Positions 22,728 through 31,784 are shown, counted from the first letter of the stretch. The stretch is 42,421 nucleotides of DNA from Actinomadura livida (GCF_014648675.1 NZ_BMRO01000005.1:1-42421); one strand, 5' to 3'. Program-made: numbers and translations. The notes: generated by a model not told the origin, from the sequence alone.

Positions 22728-22952
22728 ATGTGGTTGTGGCTGGTTGTCGGGTTCTTTGTTCTGCTGTTTGGGTTCGGGGCCGTCTACGATTGGCGGCTTC
22801 GGCGGCGGGGGCATCGGCTGCGGGACGGGGCGCAGCTGATGGGCGAGGCCCGGGAGAACCGTCGTGACATGCGTGCCTGGTACCGGGGGTCGCACGGGCA
22901 CAGCGGCGAGGATTTGTCGTGGACGGCTGAGAAGCGGCGGTATCGGCGGTGA
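22728..22952 (+). CDS. small single-pass membrane protein
   Basis: A 74-residue protein: one N-terminal transmembrane segment (MWLWLVVGFFVLLFGFGAVY) followed by a basic cytoplasmic tail (DWRLRRRGHRLRDGAQLMGEARENRRDMRAW). A strong GGGGGGAGGG site lies seven bases before the ATG. Function unknown. Confidence 0.6.
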   Translation: MWLWLVVGFFVLLFGFGAVYDWRLRRRGHRLRDGAQLMGEARENRRDMRAWYRGSHGHSGEDLSWTAEKRRYRR

Positions 22953-22957
22953 GTCGT

Positions 22958-23142
22958 TCAGGTTCGGGAGCGGCCCACGTAGAGGTTGCGTGCTCGGTAG
23001 TAGGTGTCGGACGTCGGGCCGGGCGAGCCTGAGGAGCCCTCCATCTGCAGGTTGATGATTATCCACATTGGCTGGCCGACGAAGTTGGCTCCGCGGTGGC
23101 CGCCTACCCAGGAGCCGTCCAGGTAGTAGTGAATCACCAGCT
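22958..23142 (-). pseudogene. C-terminal remnant of a glycoside-hydrolase-16-like protein
   Basis: The minus strand encodes VIHYYLDGSWVGGHRGANF, then PMWIIINLQMEGSSGSPGP and DTYYRARNLYVGR before TGA at 22958. This matches the last strand-rich segment of GH16/concanavalin-like actinomycete glycosidases, in which NLQMEGSSGSPGP and ARNVYVGR are typical. No start codon, signal peptide or catalytic ExDxE motif precedes it; the cydC stop codon comes immediately before. It is therefore a truncated relic, perhaps joined here by a deletion. A chance DnaA-box match (23059-23067) lies inside it. Confidence 0.65.
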
Positions 23143-24882
23143 CTAGAGCGGTTGGGCGGGTTCGGTGGTGCGTTCTCTGGTCCAGAGGGTGCGGTAGGTG
23201 CCGGGGCGGGTCAGTAGGTCGTCGTGGGTGCCGCGGTCGGTGACGGCGCCCTCGTCCAGGACGATGATCTCGTCTACGGCGTCCAGGCCGGCTAGGCGGT
23301 GGGTCACCAGGAGTGTTGTTCGGCCCTCGGTGGCGGCTAGTAGGTCGGCGGTTAGGGCGTCGGCGGTGGCGATGTCCAGGTGTTCGGCGGGCTCGTCCAG
23401 TAGGAGGATCGGGAAGTCCGCTAGGAGGGCGCGGGCCAGAGCGATGCGCTGGCGCTGGCCTCCGGATACCTGTGCGCCGTGTTCGCCGACGTGGGTGTCG
23501 AGGCCCTGCGGCAGGGAGTCGACCCAGTCGAGGACGCGAGCGCGGTGCAGGGCGTCGCGGATCTGGTCTTCGGTCGCATTAGGGCGGGCCAGGCGGACGT
23601 TCTCTCCGATGGTCGAGTCGAACAGGTGGGCGTCCTGGGCGCAGAGGCCGATGACCTGGCGGACGTCATCGCCGCGCAAGGCGCGGAGGTCTACGCCGTT
23701 GAGGGTCGCTTGGCCGCCTGCCGGTTCCAGGAAGCGGAGAAGGACGGCGGTGAGCGTGGTCTTGCCGGAACCGCTCGGTCCGACGATCGCGCAGCGGCGG
23801 CCTGGGGTCAGGTCCAGGGAGATGCCGTCGAGCGCGTAGGGGGCCTTGGGCGTCCACCGGGCACGCAGGTTCTTCACCGAGAGCGTGTAGGGCGCCGTAG
23901 GAAGAGGTGCGGGGTCATCCGGGTCGTGCACTGGCTCGGGGCTGTCCAGGACGGCGAAGACCCGCGTGGCCGAACGGCGGACCCGTTCCATGTACTGGGC
24001 GGCCAAGGGCAGCCCGGCCACGACCTCGAACGCGGCCAGCGGCAGGAGGACGATCACCGCGAGCAGCACCCCGTCGAGCACACCCGAGCGGACGGCAGGG
24101 AGCCCGACCGCGAGGCTGCCCCAGACGGCCAGACCGCCGGCGAGGGCCGAGATGGCCGCTCCGGCGCCGGCGGTGGTGGCGGACCGGGCTGTGGCGCGGG
24201 TGAAGTCGCGGTCGAGTCGCGTTGCCTCGGCGAGTTGTGCGGGGGCGGCGCCGTAGGCGATGAGTTCCGGCGCGCCCTGGAGGGTGTCGACCACGTGCAA
24301 GGTCAGCTCGCCGCGCAGGTCCGTCGTCCGGCGTTCGGCACGCCGCGCCATGGCGGACGACAACCAAGGAGCGGCGACACCTGCGAGCAATAGTGCGAAC
24401 AGGAGCACGGCCCCGGCGGACGGAAGCAGCGCCCAGGCGAGGCCGACGGATGCGCCCCCGACGACGGCGGCGACCACGCAGGGCAGAAGCACCCTGAGGA
24501 AGAGGTCCTGAACGGCATCGACATCGGCGACGAGACGGCTCAGGAGGTCCCCGCCACGGAACGACGGAAGCCCGCCGGGCGCCAGCCGTTCCAGCCGTTC
24601 GTACACGCGTGCACGCAGGTCGGCCAGGATGCGGAACGTCGCGTCGTGCCCGACGAGCCGCTCGACGTAGCGGAACACGCCGCGTCCAAGCCCGAACGCC
24701 CGGACGGCCACGATCGCGACCATCAGCGTGAGCACCGGCGGATGCTGCGCCGCCCGCGAGATGAGCCACGCCGAGGCCGCCATCAGCCCGACACCGCTGC
24801 CGAGTGCCAGGACTCCGAACACCACGGCGATGACGAGCCGCCCCCAGGCGGGCCGGGCGAAGCGGAGCAGCCGGAGGATCAT
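23143..24882 (-). CDS. cydC: ABC transporter CydC, permease-ATPase fusion
   Basis: A 579-residue half of the CydDC exporter that moves thiols/haem-related reductant across the inner membrane and is needed to assemble cytochrome bd. The N-terminal ~310 residues hold about six transmembrane helices. The ATPase domain has Walker A GPSGSGKTT (368-376), signature VSGGQ (472-476) and Walker B ending in D496-E497 (ILLLDEP). The usual motif after Walker B is varied to DEPAEHLD. ATG at 24882 overlaps the cydD stop by four bases. It is the last gene of the cydABDC operon. Confidence 0.93.
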   Translation of the reverse strand: MILRLLRFARPAWGRLVIAVVFGVLALGSGVGLMAASAWLISRAAQHPPVLTLMVAIVAVRAFGLGRGVFRYVERLVGHDATFRILADLRARVYERLERLAPGGLPSFRGGDLLSRLVADVDAVQDLFLRVLLPCVVAAVVGGASVGLAWALLPSAGAVLLFALLLAGVAAPWLSSAMARRAERRTTDLRGELTLHVVDTLQGAPELIAYGAAPAQLAEATRLDRDFTRATARSATTAGAGAAISALAGGLAVWGSLAVGLPAVRSGVLDGVLLAVIVLLPLAAFEVVAGLPLAAQYMERVRRSATRVFAVLDSPEPVHDPDDPAPLPTAPYTLSVKNLRARWTPKAPYALDGISLDLTPGRRCAIVGPSGSGKTTLTAVLLRFLEPAGGQATLNGVDLRALRGDDVRQVIGLCAQDAHLFDSTIGENVRLARPNATEDQIRDALHRARVLDWVDSLPQGLDTHVGEHGAQVSGGQRQRIALARALLADFPILLLDEPAEHLDIATADALTADLLAATEGRTTLLVTHRLAGLDAVDEIIVLDEGAVTDRGTHDDLLTRPGTYRTLWTRERTTEPAQPL

Positions 24883-26534
24883 GCCGTCACCGCCGCCGGG
24901 GCGATGGGGACGGCGCGGTCGGCCACGGCGGCGAGGGCCGGGCGGTGGGCGACGAGGATCACGGTGCGGGTGGCCGCCAGGCGGCGGACGGCGTCGATCA
25001 CGGTCGCCTCGCTTTCCGCGTCGAGGTTCGAGGTGGGCTCGTCCAGCAGGAGGAGCGGCGCGTCCCGCAGGAAGGCGCGGGCGAGGGCGATGCGCTGCCG
25101 CTGCCCGGCGGACAGGCCGAGCCCCCGCTCGCCGAGCGGCGTGTCGAGGCCCAGCGGGAGGACGTCGATGAACTCCAGCGCGTTCGCGGCCGCGGCGGCG
25201 GCCCGGACGTCGGCGTCGGACGCGCCGGGGCGGCCGAGCCGGATGTTGGCGGCGACGGTCCCGGCGAACAGGTGGGGGCGCTGCGGCACCCACGCGATCT
25301 GCGCGCGCCAGGCGTCCGGGTCGAGGTCGGCGAGGTCGTCCCAGTCGGCCATGACGCGTCCGGTGTCGGGGCGGACGAAGCCGAGGAGCACGGCGAGGAC
25401 GGTCGACTTGCCGGCCCCGCTCGGCCCGGTGAGCGCGACGGTCTCGCCGGGGTGGACGGTGAGGCTGAAGTCGTCCAGCGCGGGGGCGCCGCGCCCGTCG
25501 TAGTTGACCGTCACGCGGTCCAGGCGGAGCGTGGTGCGGACGAGGTCGGGCACGTCGGTGCGCGTGCCGGCGGCGGGCGCCGGCGTCTCGATCACCTCGA
25601 AGATCCGCGCGGCGGCGGTGAGGCCCTCGACGCTCGCGTGGTACTGCGCGCCGACCGCCCGCAGCGGGAGGTACGCCTCCGGCGCGAGGATCAGCACGAG
25701 CAGCGCGGTCTCCAGGCCCATGCCGCCCTCGACCAGCCGCAGCCCGATCGACACGGCGACGAGCGCGACCGAGATCGTCGACAGCAGCTCCAGGACGAGC
25801 GCGGACAGGAACGCGATCCGCAGCGTCGACATGGTGGCGCGCCGGTGCCGGTCGGTGACCTCGCGGATCTTCGCGGCCTGCGCCTTCGCCCGGCCGAAGA
25901 TCTTCAGGGTGGGCAGCCCGGCGACGACGTCCAGGAAGTGCGCGGCGAGGACGGACAGCGTCCGCCACTGCCGGTCCATCTTCCGCTGGGTGGTCAGCCC
26001 GACCAGGATCGCGAAGACCGGGATGAGCGGCAGCGTCACCGCGATCGTCACGGCGGACAGCCAGTCGCCGAGCAGGATCCGCGCGCCGACCGCGACCGGG
26101 ACGATCACGGCGAGCACGAGCTGCGGCAGGTAGCGGGAGAAGTAGTCGTCGAGCGCGTCGATGCCGCGGGTGGCGAGGGTGGCCAGCTCGCCGCTGCGCT
26201 CCCCGGCGAGCCAGCGCGGGCCGAGGAGCAGCGAGTGCGCGAGCAGCCGGCCGCGCAGCTGCGACTTGACCGCGGCGGACGAGCGGTGCGCCGCGACCTC
26301 CTGCAGCCACGCGACGAGCGTCCGCCCGGCGACGACGGCGAGCAGCAGCAGCATCGGGGTGCGCAGGTCGGCGAGGGACGCGCCGCCGAGGAACGCCCGG
26401 GTGAGCATCCCGGCGAGCAGCGTCGCCTGCGCGATGATCAGCCCGGCGGTGGCGGTGCCGAGCACCACCGACGACAGGAGGAAGATCCGCGTCGTCCGGG
26501 CGTACTTCAGCAGCCGGGGATCGAGGGGCTTCAT
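24879..26534 (-). CDS. cydD: ABC transporter CydD, permease-ATPase fusion
   Basis: A 551-residue partner of CydC. The membrane domain spans about residues 15-310. The nucleotide-binding domain has Walker A GPSGAGKST (370-378), signature LSAGQ (474-478) and Walker B LLLLDEP (494-500) with TSNLDAE. The ATG at 26534 overlaps the cydB stop by four bases, and the end overlaps cydC by four bases, giving a tightly coupled cydABDC unit. The heterodimer with CydC exports cysteine/glutathione-type reductant or haem-related compounds needed for bd oxidase maturation. Confidence 0.93.
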   Translation of the reverse strand: MKPLDPRLLKYARTTRIFLLSSVVLGTATAGLIIAQATLLAGMLTRAFLGGASLADLRTPMLLLLAVVAGRTLVAWLQEVAAHRSSAAVKSQLRGRLLAHSLLLGPRWLAGERSGELATLATRGIDALDDYFSRYLPQLVLAVIVPVAVGARILLGDWLSAVTIAVTLPLIPVFAILVGLTTQRKMDRQWRTLSVLAAHFLDVVAGLPTLKIFGRAKAQAAKIREVTDRHRRATMSTLRIAFLSALVLELLSTISVALVAVSIGLRLVEGGMGLETALLVLILAPEAYLPLRAVGAQYHASVEGLTAAARIFEVIETPAPAAGTRTDVPDLVRTTLRLDRVTVNYDGRGAPALDDFSLTVHPGETVALTGPSGAGKSTVLAVLLGFVRPDTGRVMADWDDLADLDPDAWRAQIAWVPQRPHLFAGTVAANIRLGRPGASDADVRAAAAAANALEFIDVLPLGLDTPLGERGLGLSAGQRQRIALARAFLRDAPLLLLDEPTSNLDAESEATVIDAVRRLAATRTVILVAHRPALAAVADRAVPIAPAAVTA

Positions 26535-27541
26535 TTCACGGGCTCGCGCACGGGGATGTGGGACGTGCCGATGCGCTTGCGGAACACCCAGTACGTCCAG
26601 CCCTGGTAGATCATGACGATCGGGGTGAACACCACCGCGACCCACGTCATGATCGTCAGCGTGTAGTGGGTGGAGGCGGCGTTCTCGGTGGTCAGGCTGT
26701 TCGCGGCGCCGAGGGTGGACGGCATGACGTCCGGGAACAGCGCGGTGAACAGCGTGGCGACGGCGAGGACGATGGCGGTCCCGGTGCCGATGAACGCCCA
26801 GCCCTCGCGCCCCCGCCCGTTGGCGGCGGCGGCGAACAGCAGCGCGGCGGCGGCGCCTCCGGCGGTCAGCCAGGTCACCGGCTTGCCGTGCTGGAGCTGC
26901 GTGATCAGCAGGAAGCTCCCGCCCGCGGCGACGGCGGCGACGGCGGCGATGCCCGCGACGCGGCGGGCCTGGACGCGGATGTCCCCGGACGTCTTCAGCG
27001 CGAGGAACACCGCCCCGTGCAGGACGAACAGGATCATCGTGGTGAGCCCGCCGAGCAGGGCGTACGGGTTGAGCAGATCGGTCAGGGTGCCGACGAACTC
27101 GTGGTCGGCGTCCAGCGGCACGCCGCGGACGATGTTCGCGAACGCGACGCCCCACAGGAACGCCGGGACGAGGCTGCCCCAGAAGATCGCCTTGTCCCAG
27201 CGGGCGCGCCACCGGGGGTCGTCGGACTTGCCGCGGTACTCGAACGCGACACCGCGGATGATCAGCGCGAGCAGGATGGCCAGCAGCGGCAGGTAGAAGC
27301 CGCTGAACAGGGTGGCGTACCACTCGGGGAACGCGGCGAACATGGCGGCGCCCGCGACGATGAACCACACCTCGTTGCCGTCCCAGACGGGCCCGATGGT
27401 GTTGATGACGACGCGGCGCTCGACGTCGTCGCGGCCGAGGACGGGCAGGAGCATCCCGACGCCGAAGTCGAACCCCTCCAGGAAGAAGTAGCTCGTCCAC
27501 AGGAAGGCGATGATGATGAACCAGACGGTGGTGAGTTCCAT
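26531..27541 (-). CDS. cydB: cytochrome bd quinol oxidase subunit II
   Basis: A 336-residue integral membrane protein with about eight transmembrane helices. It starts MELTTVWFIIIAFLWTSYFFLEGFDFGVGMLLP, the conserved CydB opening, and carries the family segment IGPVWDGNEVWFIVAGAAMFAAFPEWYA. It pairs with CydA to form the high-affinity, cyanide-resistant terminal oxidase that reduces oxygen to water with menaquinol. Its end overlaps cydD by four bases, and only 14 bases separate it from cydA. Confidence 0.96.
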   Translation of the reverse strand: MELTTVWFIIIAFLWTSYFFLEGFDFGVGMLLPVLGRDDVERRVVINTIGPVWDGNEVWFIVAGAAMFAAFPEWYATLFSGFYLPLLAILLALIIRGVAFEYRGKSDDPRWRARWDKAIFWGSLVPAFLWGVAFANIVRGVPLDADHEFVGTLTDLLNPYALLGGLTTMILFVLHGAVFLALKTSGDIRVQARRVAGIAAVAAVAAGGSFLLITQLQHGKPVTWLTAGGAAAALLFAAAANGRGREGWAFIGTGTAIVLAVATLFTALFPDVMPSTLGAANSLTTENAASTHYTLTIMTWVAVVFTPIVMIYQGWTYWVFRKRIGTSHIPVREPVK

Positions 27542-27555
27542 GACCGGCGGCCCTC

Positions 27556-28965
27556 TCAGTAGGCGAACGCGAGCGAGCGCTCGGAGTCGTCGTCATCGGC
27601 GGAGTCCGGCGGCAGGACCTCGTCCTCCGAGGGCGGCCCGGCCTTGGCGTACCTGATCATCAGCCCGGCCTCGATGACCATCAGGACGCCGTACAGCGCG
27701 GTCAGCGCGACGACGGAGATCAGCATCGAGCCCGCGCTGACGCCAGGGGAGACGCTCGCGGACGTCTTCAGCACGCCGTAGACCGACCAGGGCTGCCGCC
27801 CCATCTCGGTGAAGATCCATCCGGCGGAGTTGGCGATGAACGGAAGCGTCAGCGACAGCACGCCGACCCGGTAGATCCAGGGGCTGGCCGGCAGGCCCCT
27901 GCGCCGCAGCAGCACCAGCCCGGCCGCCGAGATCAGCGCGGTGAGGAGCCCGACGCCGACCATGAGCCGGAAGTTCCAGTAGGTGACGGGGACGAACGGC
28001 CGGTAGTCGCCGGGCCCGTAGGCGGCCTCCGCCTCGGCCTGGAGGTCGTTGATGCCGCGGACCTCGCCGTCCCAGCTGCCGGTGGACAGGAACGACAGGA
28101 CGGCCGGCACCTTGATCCCGAAGATCTCCTCGCCGCCGTCCGGGGTGCCGACGGCGAACAGCGACAGCCCGGCGGGCCGCTCGGTCTCGTAGATCGCCTC
28201 GGCCGCGGCCATCTTCATCGGCTGCCGCTCGGTCATCGTCTTGCCGAGGAGGTCGCCGCTGATGGCGACGCCGATCGAGGCGACGAGGGTGACGCCCAGC
28301 GCGAGCTTCAGCGACGGGCGGAACACCTCGACGTTCTTGCGGCGGGCCAGGTGCCAGGCGCTGACGCCGGCCATGAACATGCCGCCGGTGACGAACGCGG
28401 CGGTGATCGTGTGCGGGAACGCGGCGAGGTGCACCGGGTTGGTGAGCACGGCCCAGAAGTCGGTGAGGACGGCTCGCCCGGTCTCCTCGTCGATGCGGTA
28501 GCCGACCGGGTTCTGCATCCAGGAGTTCGCGGCGAGGATGAAGAACGCCGAGAGCACGGTGCCGATGGACACCAGCCACATGCACATCACGTGCAGGAGC
28601 TTGGGCAGCCGGTCCCAGCCGAAGATCCACAGCCCGAGGAAGGTCGACTCGACGAAGAACGCGAGCAGCCCCTCGATGGCGAGCGGGGCGCCGAAGACGT
28701 CGCCGACGAAGCGGGAGTAGTCACTCCAGTTCATGCCGAACTGGAACTCCTGCACGATCCCGGTGACGATCCCCATCGCGAAGTTGATCAGGAAGAGCTT
28801 GCCCCAGAACTTCGTGGCGCGCAGGTAGGCGGTCTTGCCGGTCCGGATCCACGCCGTCTCCAGGATCGCGACGAGCGCGGACAGCCCGATCGTCAGCGGG
28901 ACGAACAGGAAGTGGTACACGGTGGTGATCCCGAACTGCCACCGGGCGATGTCGACAGGGTCCAT
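27556..28965 (-). CDS. cydA: cytochrome bd quinol oxidase subunit I
   Basis: A 469-residue haem-bearing subunit. The N-terminus ARWQFGITTVYHFLFVPLTIGL carries His18, the haem b595/d-side ligand. NPVHLAAFPHTITAAFVTGG contains the haem b558 His. The Q-loop segment is of the short type, and GRQPWSVYGVLKTSASVSP is conserved. Transcription starts upstream behind a repeated TACTACA/TGTAGTA operator (28986-29036). This suggests repression released under respiratory or cell-wall stress. First gene of cydABDC. Confidence 0.96.
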   Translation of the reverse strand: MDPVDIARWQFGITTVYHFLFVPLTIGLSALVAILETAWIRTGKTAYLRATKFWGKLFLINFAMGIVTGIVQEFQFGMNWSDYSRFVGDVFGAPLAIEGLLAFFVESTFLGLWIFGWDRLPKLLHVMCMWLVSIGTVLSAFFILAANSWMQNPVGYRIDEETGRAVLTDFWAVLTNPVHLAAFPHTITAAFVTGGMFMAGVSAWHLARRKNVEVFRPSLKLALGVTLVASIGVAISGDLLGKTMTERQPMKMAAAEAIYETERPAGLSLFAVGTPDGGEEIFGIKVPAVLSFLSTGSWDGEVRGINDLQAEAEAAYGPGDYRPFVPVTYWNFRLMVGVGLLTALISAAGLVLLRRRGLPASPWIYRVGVLSLTLPFIANSAGWIFTEMGRQPWSVYGVLKTSASVSPGVSAGSMLISVVALTALYGVLMVIEAGLMIRYAKAGPPSEDEVLPPDSADDDDSERSLAFAY

Positions 28966-28985
28966 GCTCGCGGGCCTCCGGCTAC

Positions 28986-29036
28986 TACTACAAGCTGTAG
29001 TACTACATGCTGTCAGACATACTACGGGCTGTAGTA
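28986..29036. promoter_or_regulatory. repeated operator upstream of cydA
   Basis: Three 17-base units: TACTACA-AGC-TGTAGTA (28986-29002, perfect dyad), TACTACA-TGC-TGTCAGA (29001-29017, half-conserved) and TACTACG-GGC-TGTAGTA (29020-29036, one mismatch). TACTACA/TGTAGTA half-sites are of the type bound by BlaI/MecI/CopY-like winged-helix repressors; the identification of the regulator is inference. The units lie 20-70 bases upstream of the cydA ATG, over the expected promoter. Confidence 0.7.
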
Positions 29037-29059
29037 GTAGGGGAGGGCGTTCGATGCGT

Positions 29060-29093
29060 CACAGCCCCCGGGCCGGGTGGCCCGGGGGCTGTG
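29060..29093 (-). terminator. strong terminator of the 38800-29107 biosynthetic operon
   Basis: A perfect 15-bp stem at 29060-29074 and 29079-29093 with loop GGGT, starting 14 bases after the ATP-grasp stop codon. There is no T-tract. Confidence 0.85.
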
Positions 29094-29106
29094 GACGGCT
29101 TGCGGA

Positions 29107-30366
29107 TCAGGCGTCGGCGTCGACGACCAGGTCCTTCTCGATCTTGCGGATGGCCTCCCGGTCGGCGTGGATCTGCGCCGCGTCCTCGTGGGCGAGGATG
29201 ATGTAGCCCATCGTCATGCTGGCGAACAGGTCGGTGCTGGCGTCCACGTGATCGCCCGTGCCCACCACGTGCACCGGCGAGTGGTAGCTCGGCAGGTCGC
29301 GGGCCTGGTCGTAGATCTCCGCGTTGCGCACGATGCCGGTCGAGTGCGACATCAGGAACACCGCCATGACGTTCTGCCGCAGCGTGTAGCCGGGCGGCAT
29401 CTGCGGGCCGAGGCCGCGGCACACGTCCACGATCCGGGTGACCTGGCTCTCCCCCGTGGCGATCTCGGTGACCGCGGGGTTGCCCGCGCCGGCCAGCCGC
29501 GCGTTGACCTCCAGCAGCCGCGGCCCGTCCGGGGTCATCATGACCTCGGTGTGCGCCGCCCAGTTGCGCAGGCCCACCGCGTCCAGCGCGGCCAGCCCGT
29601 AGTCGATCAGCTCGCCGTAGGCGTCGGTGTCGTACGGCAGCCACTCCACGAAGTCGTAGACCGCGATGCCCTCGCCGAACGGCACCCGCTTGTACTTGAT
29701 CATGTCGGTGATCGAGTGCCGCCCGTCGTGGCTGACCGTGTCGATGGCGTACTCGGTGCCGGTCATCATCTCCTGGACGAGCACCTCCTCGGCCAGCACG
29801 TCCAGCTTGTCGCGGGTGCCGAGCATCGCGGTGAACAGCTCCCGCCAGCCCTGGCCGCCCGGCGCGCGGCTGACCCCGACGGTCCCGGCGCTGGTCGGCG
29901 GCTTGACGACGAGGTCCTTGCCCGCGAGCCCCTCGCGCTCGATCCAGGCGGCGACCGCCTCGGGGTCGCGGGTGGAGATCTGCCGCGGGACGGGCAGCCC
30001 CGCCTCGGTGAGCGCCTGGTGCATGAGGTACTTGTGGCGCCGCGCGTCCACCAGCTCGGCGACGTTGGAGAACTCGGGCGCGAGCGCGTCCGAGCACTCC
30101 TGGGCCAGCCGCAGCGCCGCCTCGACGCCGGGGATGACGGCGATCGGCTTGAGCCCGCCGAGCCGCTCGATGGTCCCGGCCATGTCGCCGTGGTGGTTGA
30201 TGACCGCGTCATAGGCCCCGGGGTCGTGCGAGGAGTGCAGCGGCGCCAGCGACGGACCCGTGTAGTCCATCACGGCCACCGGGCTGAACCCCGCCTCCCG
30301 GAGGGCGGGGGCGACCATCGCCGCCGAGGTGAAGGGCCGCACGATCGCCACGACTGGTCTGTCCAT
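29107..30366 (-). CDS. ATP-grasp ligase (second copy in the cluster)
   Basis: A 419-residue carboxylate-amine ligase that would activate a carboxyl group as acyl phosphate and join it to an amine. An N-terminal alpha/beta domain (VAIVRPFTSAAMVAPALREAG) precedes the ATP-grasp fold. Lys sits in DLVVKPPTSAGTVGVSR, the hinge in EVLVQEMMTGTEYAIDTVS, and Mg/ATP residues in HTEVMMTPDGPRLLEVNARLAGAG (E and N of EVNARL). It resembles the ligases of dapdiamide-, bacilysin- and nikkomycin-type dipeptide or amide-forming pathways. Start ATG at 30366 follows AAGGGTG. It is the last gene before the terminator; a GC hairpin and a short tandem repeat separate it from the MFS gene. Confidence 0.9.
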   Translation of the reverse strand: MDRPVVAIVRPFTSAAMVAPALREAGFSPVAVMDYTGPSLAPLHSSHDPGAYDAVINHHGDMAGTIERLGGLKPIAVIPGVEAALRLAQECSDALAPEFSNVAELVDARRHKYLMHQALTEAGLPVPRQISTRDPEAVAAWIEREGLAGKDLVVKPPTSAGTVGVSRAPGGQGWRELFTAMLGTRDKLDVLAEEVLVQEMMTGTEYAIDTVSHDGRHSITDMIKYKRVPFGEGIAVYDFVEWLPYDTDAYGELIDYGLAALDAVGLRNWAAHTEVMMTPDGPRLLEVNARLAGAGNPAVTEIATGESQVTRIVDVCRGLGPQMPPGYTLRQNVMAVFLMSHSTGIVRNAEIYDQARDLPSYHSPVHVVGTGDHVDASTDLFASMTMGYIILAHEDAAQIHADREAIRKIEKDLVVDADA

Positions 30367-30377
30367 GATGTTCACCC

Positions 30378-30399
30378 TTGCTCCGGTCTTGCTCCGGTC
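30378..30399. repeat. tandem 11-bp repeat
   Basis: Two exact copies of TTGCTCCGGTC, followed by a partial third, directly upstream of the ATP-grasp start codon. Confidence 0.6.
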
Positions 30400-30432
30400 T
30401 TGCTTCGTTGGTTGCGCGGTCACCCGCGGGTG

Positions 30433-30478
30433 GCCCGCCCGCGACCCGGCCCGGGATGCGAGCGGGGCGCGGGCGGGC
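30433..30478 (-). terminator. intra-operon hairpin between MFS and ATP-grasp genes
   Basis: A perfect 11-bp stem GCCCGCCCGCG / CGCGGGCGGGC with a 24-base loop, starting just after the MFS stop. A likely attenuator. Confidence 0.5.
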
Positions 30479-30485
30479 GCGTGCG

Positions 30486-31784
30486 TCAGTCGCCTCCCTT
30501 GGACGTGGTCGCGGGCGCCAGGTCCTCGGGCTCGTCGGGGCCGTCCGGACCGTCCGCCGGCCGGGCGCGCGACAGGCCCGCGCCGACCGCGACGAGCACG
30601 GCCGCGACGATCCCGAACGAGCCGGTCAGCACCCACACGAAGTCGCCCCAGGAGTGCCAGACGGCGACGCCGATCATCGGGCCGACGGCGTAGCCGGCCT
30701 GCTGCGGGACGGTCGCCGCCGCGATGTAGCGGGCCCGCAATTCCGGCGGCGCGATGATGCCGGGGTAGGCCATCATCGACGGCGCCGCGACCACTTCGCC
30801 GAACGTCCACACCACGGTCGCGAGGGCGAGCAGGCCGACCGAGGTGGGCCCGAGGTACATCAGGTAGCCGACGCCGAGCAGCGCCATGCCGACCGCCATC
30901 GGCAGCCCGATCGGCAGTTTCTGCGTCCACTTCGACAGCAGCACCTCGAAGACGATCACCACGAATCCGTTGATCGCGAGCAGCACGGCGTACAGCCGCT
31001 CGGTGTGCCCGATGCTCTGCACGAACAGCGGAAGGGTCGCCGAGACCTGGATGTAGGTGATCGCGGTCAGGAAGAGCCCGACGATGAAGAGGACGAAGCG
31101 GCCGTCGGTGAGCACCCTGCGGTACCCGCCTCCGGGGACGGCCTCCGCGACGGTCCCGTCCGTCCCGCCGACCCCGGCCGGGGACTCGCCCGGCGAGCCG
31201 GACTTCAGCGCCACCAGCGCGAACAGGCCGAACACCAGCGAACCGCCCGCGTCCGCGTAGAAAAGCACGTCGTACGACGCGTACACGAGCAGCAGCGCCG
31301 CACCGAGCGGTCCCAGCGTGGACCCGAGGTTGAAGGTGAGCCGCAGGAACGAGAACACCATGACCTGGCGGTTCATCGGCGTGAGTTCGACGACCCACGC
31401 CTGGGACGCGGGCCGGTACGCCTGGTTGAACAGCCCGGCGAGCCCGGCGACGATCACTGCCGTCCACAGGTTCGACGCGTGCACGAGCAGCGCCGTCAGC
31501 ACCGCCGAGCCGAACATCGACCACACGATGACCAGGCGGTAGCCGATCCGGTCGGCGACCGCGCCGCCCACGGCCGTCCCGGAGATCCGGCCGACCATCA
31601 GCGCGGTGAAGGCGACCCCGGCGTCGAACGCGGAGAAGCCCCGGTGGGTCAGGAACAGCACCAGGAACGCGTTGAGGAAGGCCGCGAGGCTGGTGATGAA
31701 GTTGCCGACGACGAGGATGCGGACCGTCCTCGGCATCTCCCGTACGGTGCCGAGGACGGTCGCGTGCTCTCCGGTCGCGCTCAC
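30486..31784 (-). CDS. MFS exporter of the biosynthetic cluster
   Basis: A 432-residue major-facilitator protein with about 12 transmembrane segments. The first domain contains the motif-A-like GRISGTAVGGAVADRIGYRL in loop 2-3. A long polar Gly/Pro-rich central loop (SGSPGESPAGVGGTDG) separates the halves. The C-terminus is acidic and Pro-rich. It is probably the product efflux pump and may give self-protection. The GTG start overlaps the stop of the upstream ATP-grasp gene (GTGA), so it is translated with the biosynthetic enzymes. The specific substrate cannot be read from sequence. Confidence 0.9.
   Translation of the reverse strand: MSATGEHATVLGTVREMPRTVRILVVGNFITSLAAFLNAFLVLFLTHRGFSAFDAGVAFTALMVGRISGTAVGGAVADRIGYRLVIVWSMFGSAVLTALLVHASNLWTAVIVAGLAGLFNQAYRPASQAWVVELTPMNRQVMVFSFLRLTFNLGSTLGPLGAALLLVYASYDVLFYADAGGSLVFGLFALVALKSGSPGESPAGVGGTDGTVAEAVPGGGYRRVLTDGRFVLFIVGLFLTAITYIQVSATLPLFVQSIGHTERLYAVLLAINGFVVIVFEVLLSKWTQKLPIGLPMAVGMALLGVGYLMYLGPTSVGLLALATVVWTFGEVVAAPSMMAYPGIIAPPELRARYIAAATVPQQAGYAVGPMIGVAVWHSWGDFVWVLTGSFGIVAAVLVAVGAGLSRARPADGPDGPDEPEDLAPATTSKGGD

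Noticed and set aside
23059..23067. Another perfect DnaA box
   Set aside because: Isolated and explained by codons for a WIIIN stretch in the glycosidase remnant; not part of a cluster.
23143..26310. One continuous 1055-codon frame over cydC and cydD
   Set aside because: The first half is antisense-like, out-of-frame translation of cydD; the true CydC starts at 24882.
29060..29093. Possible CRISPR or phage att repeat because of the strong palindrome
   Set aside because: A single copy placed 14 bases after a stop codon is simply a terminator; no CRISPR array was seen anywhere in the window.
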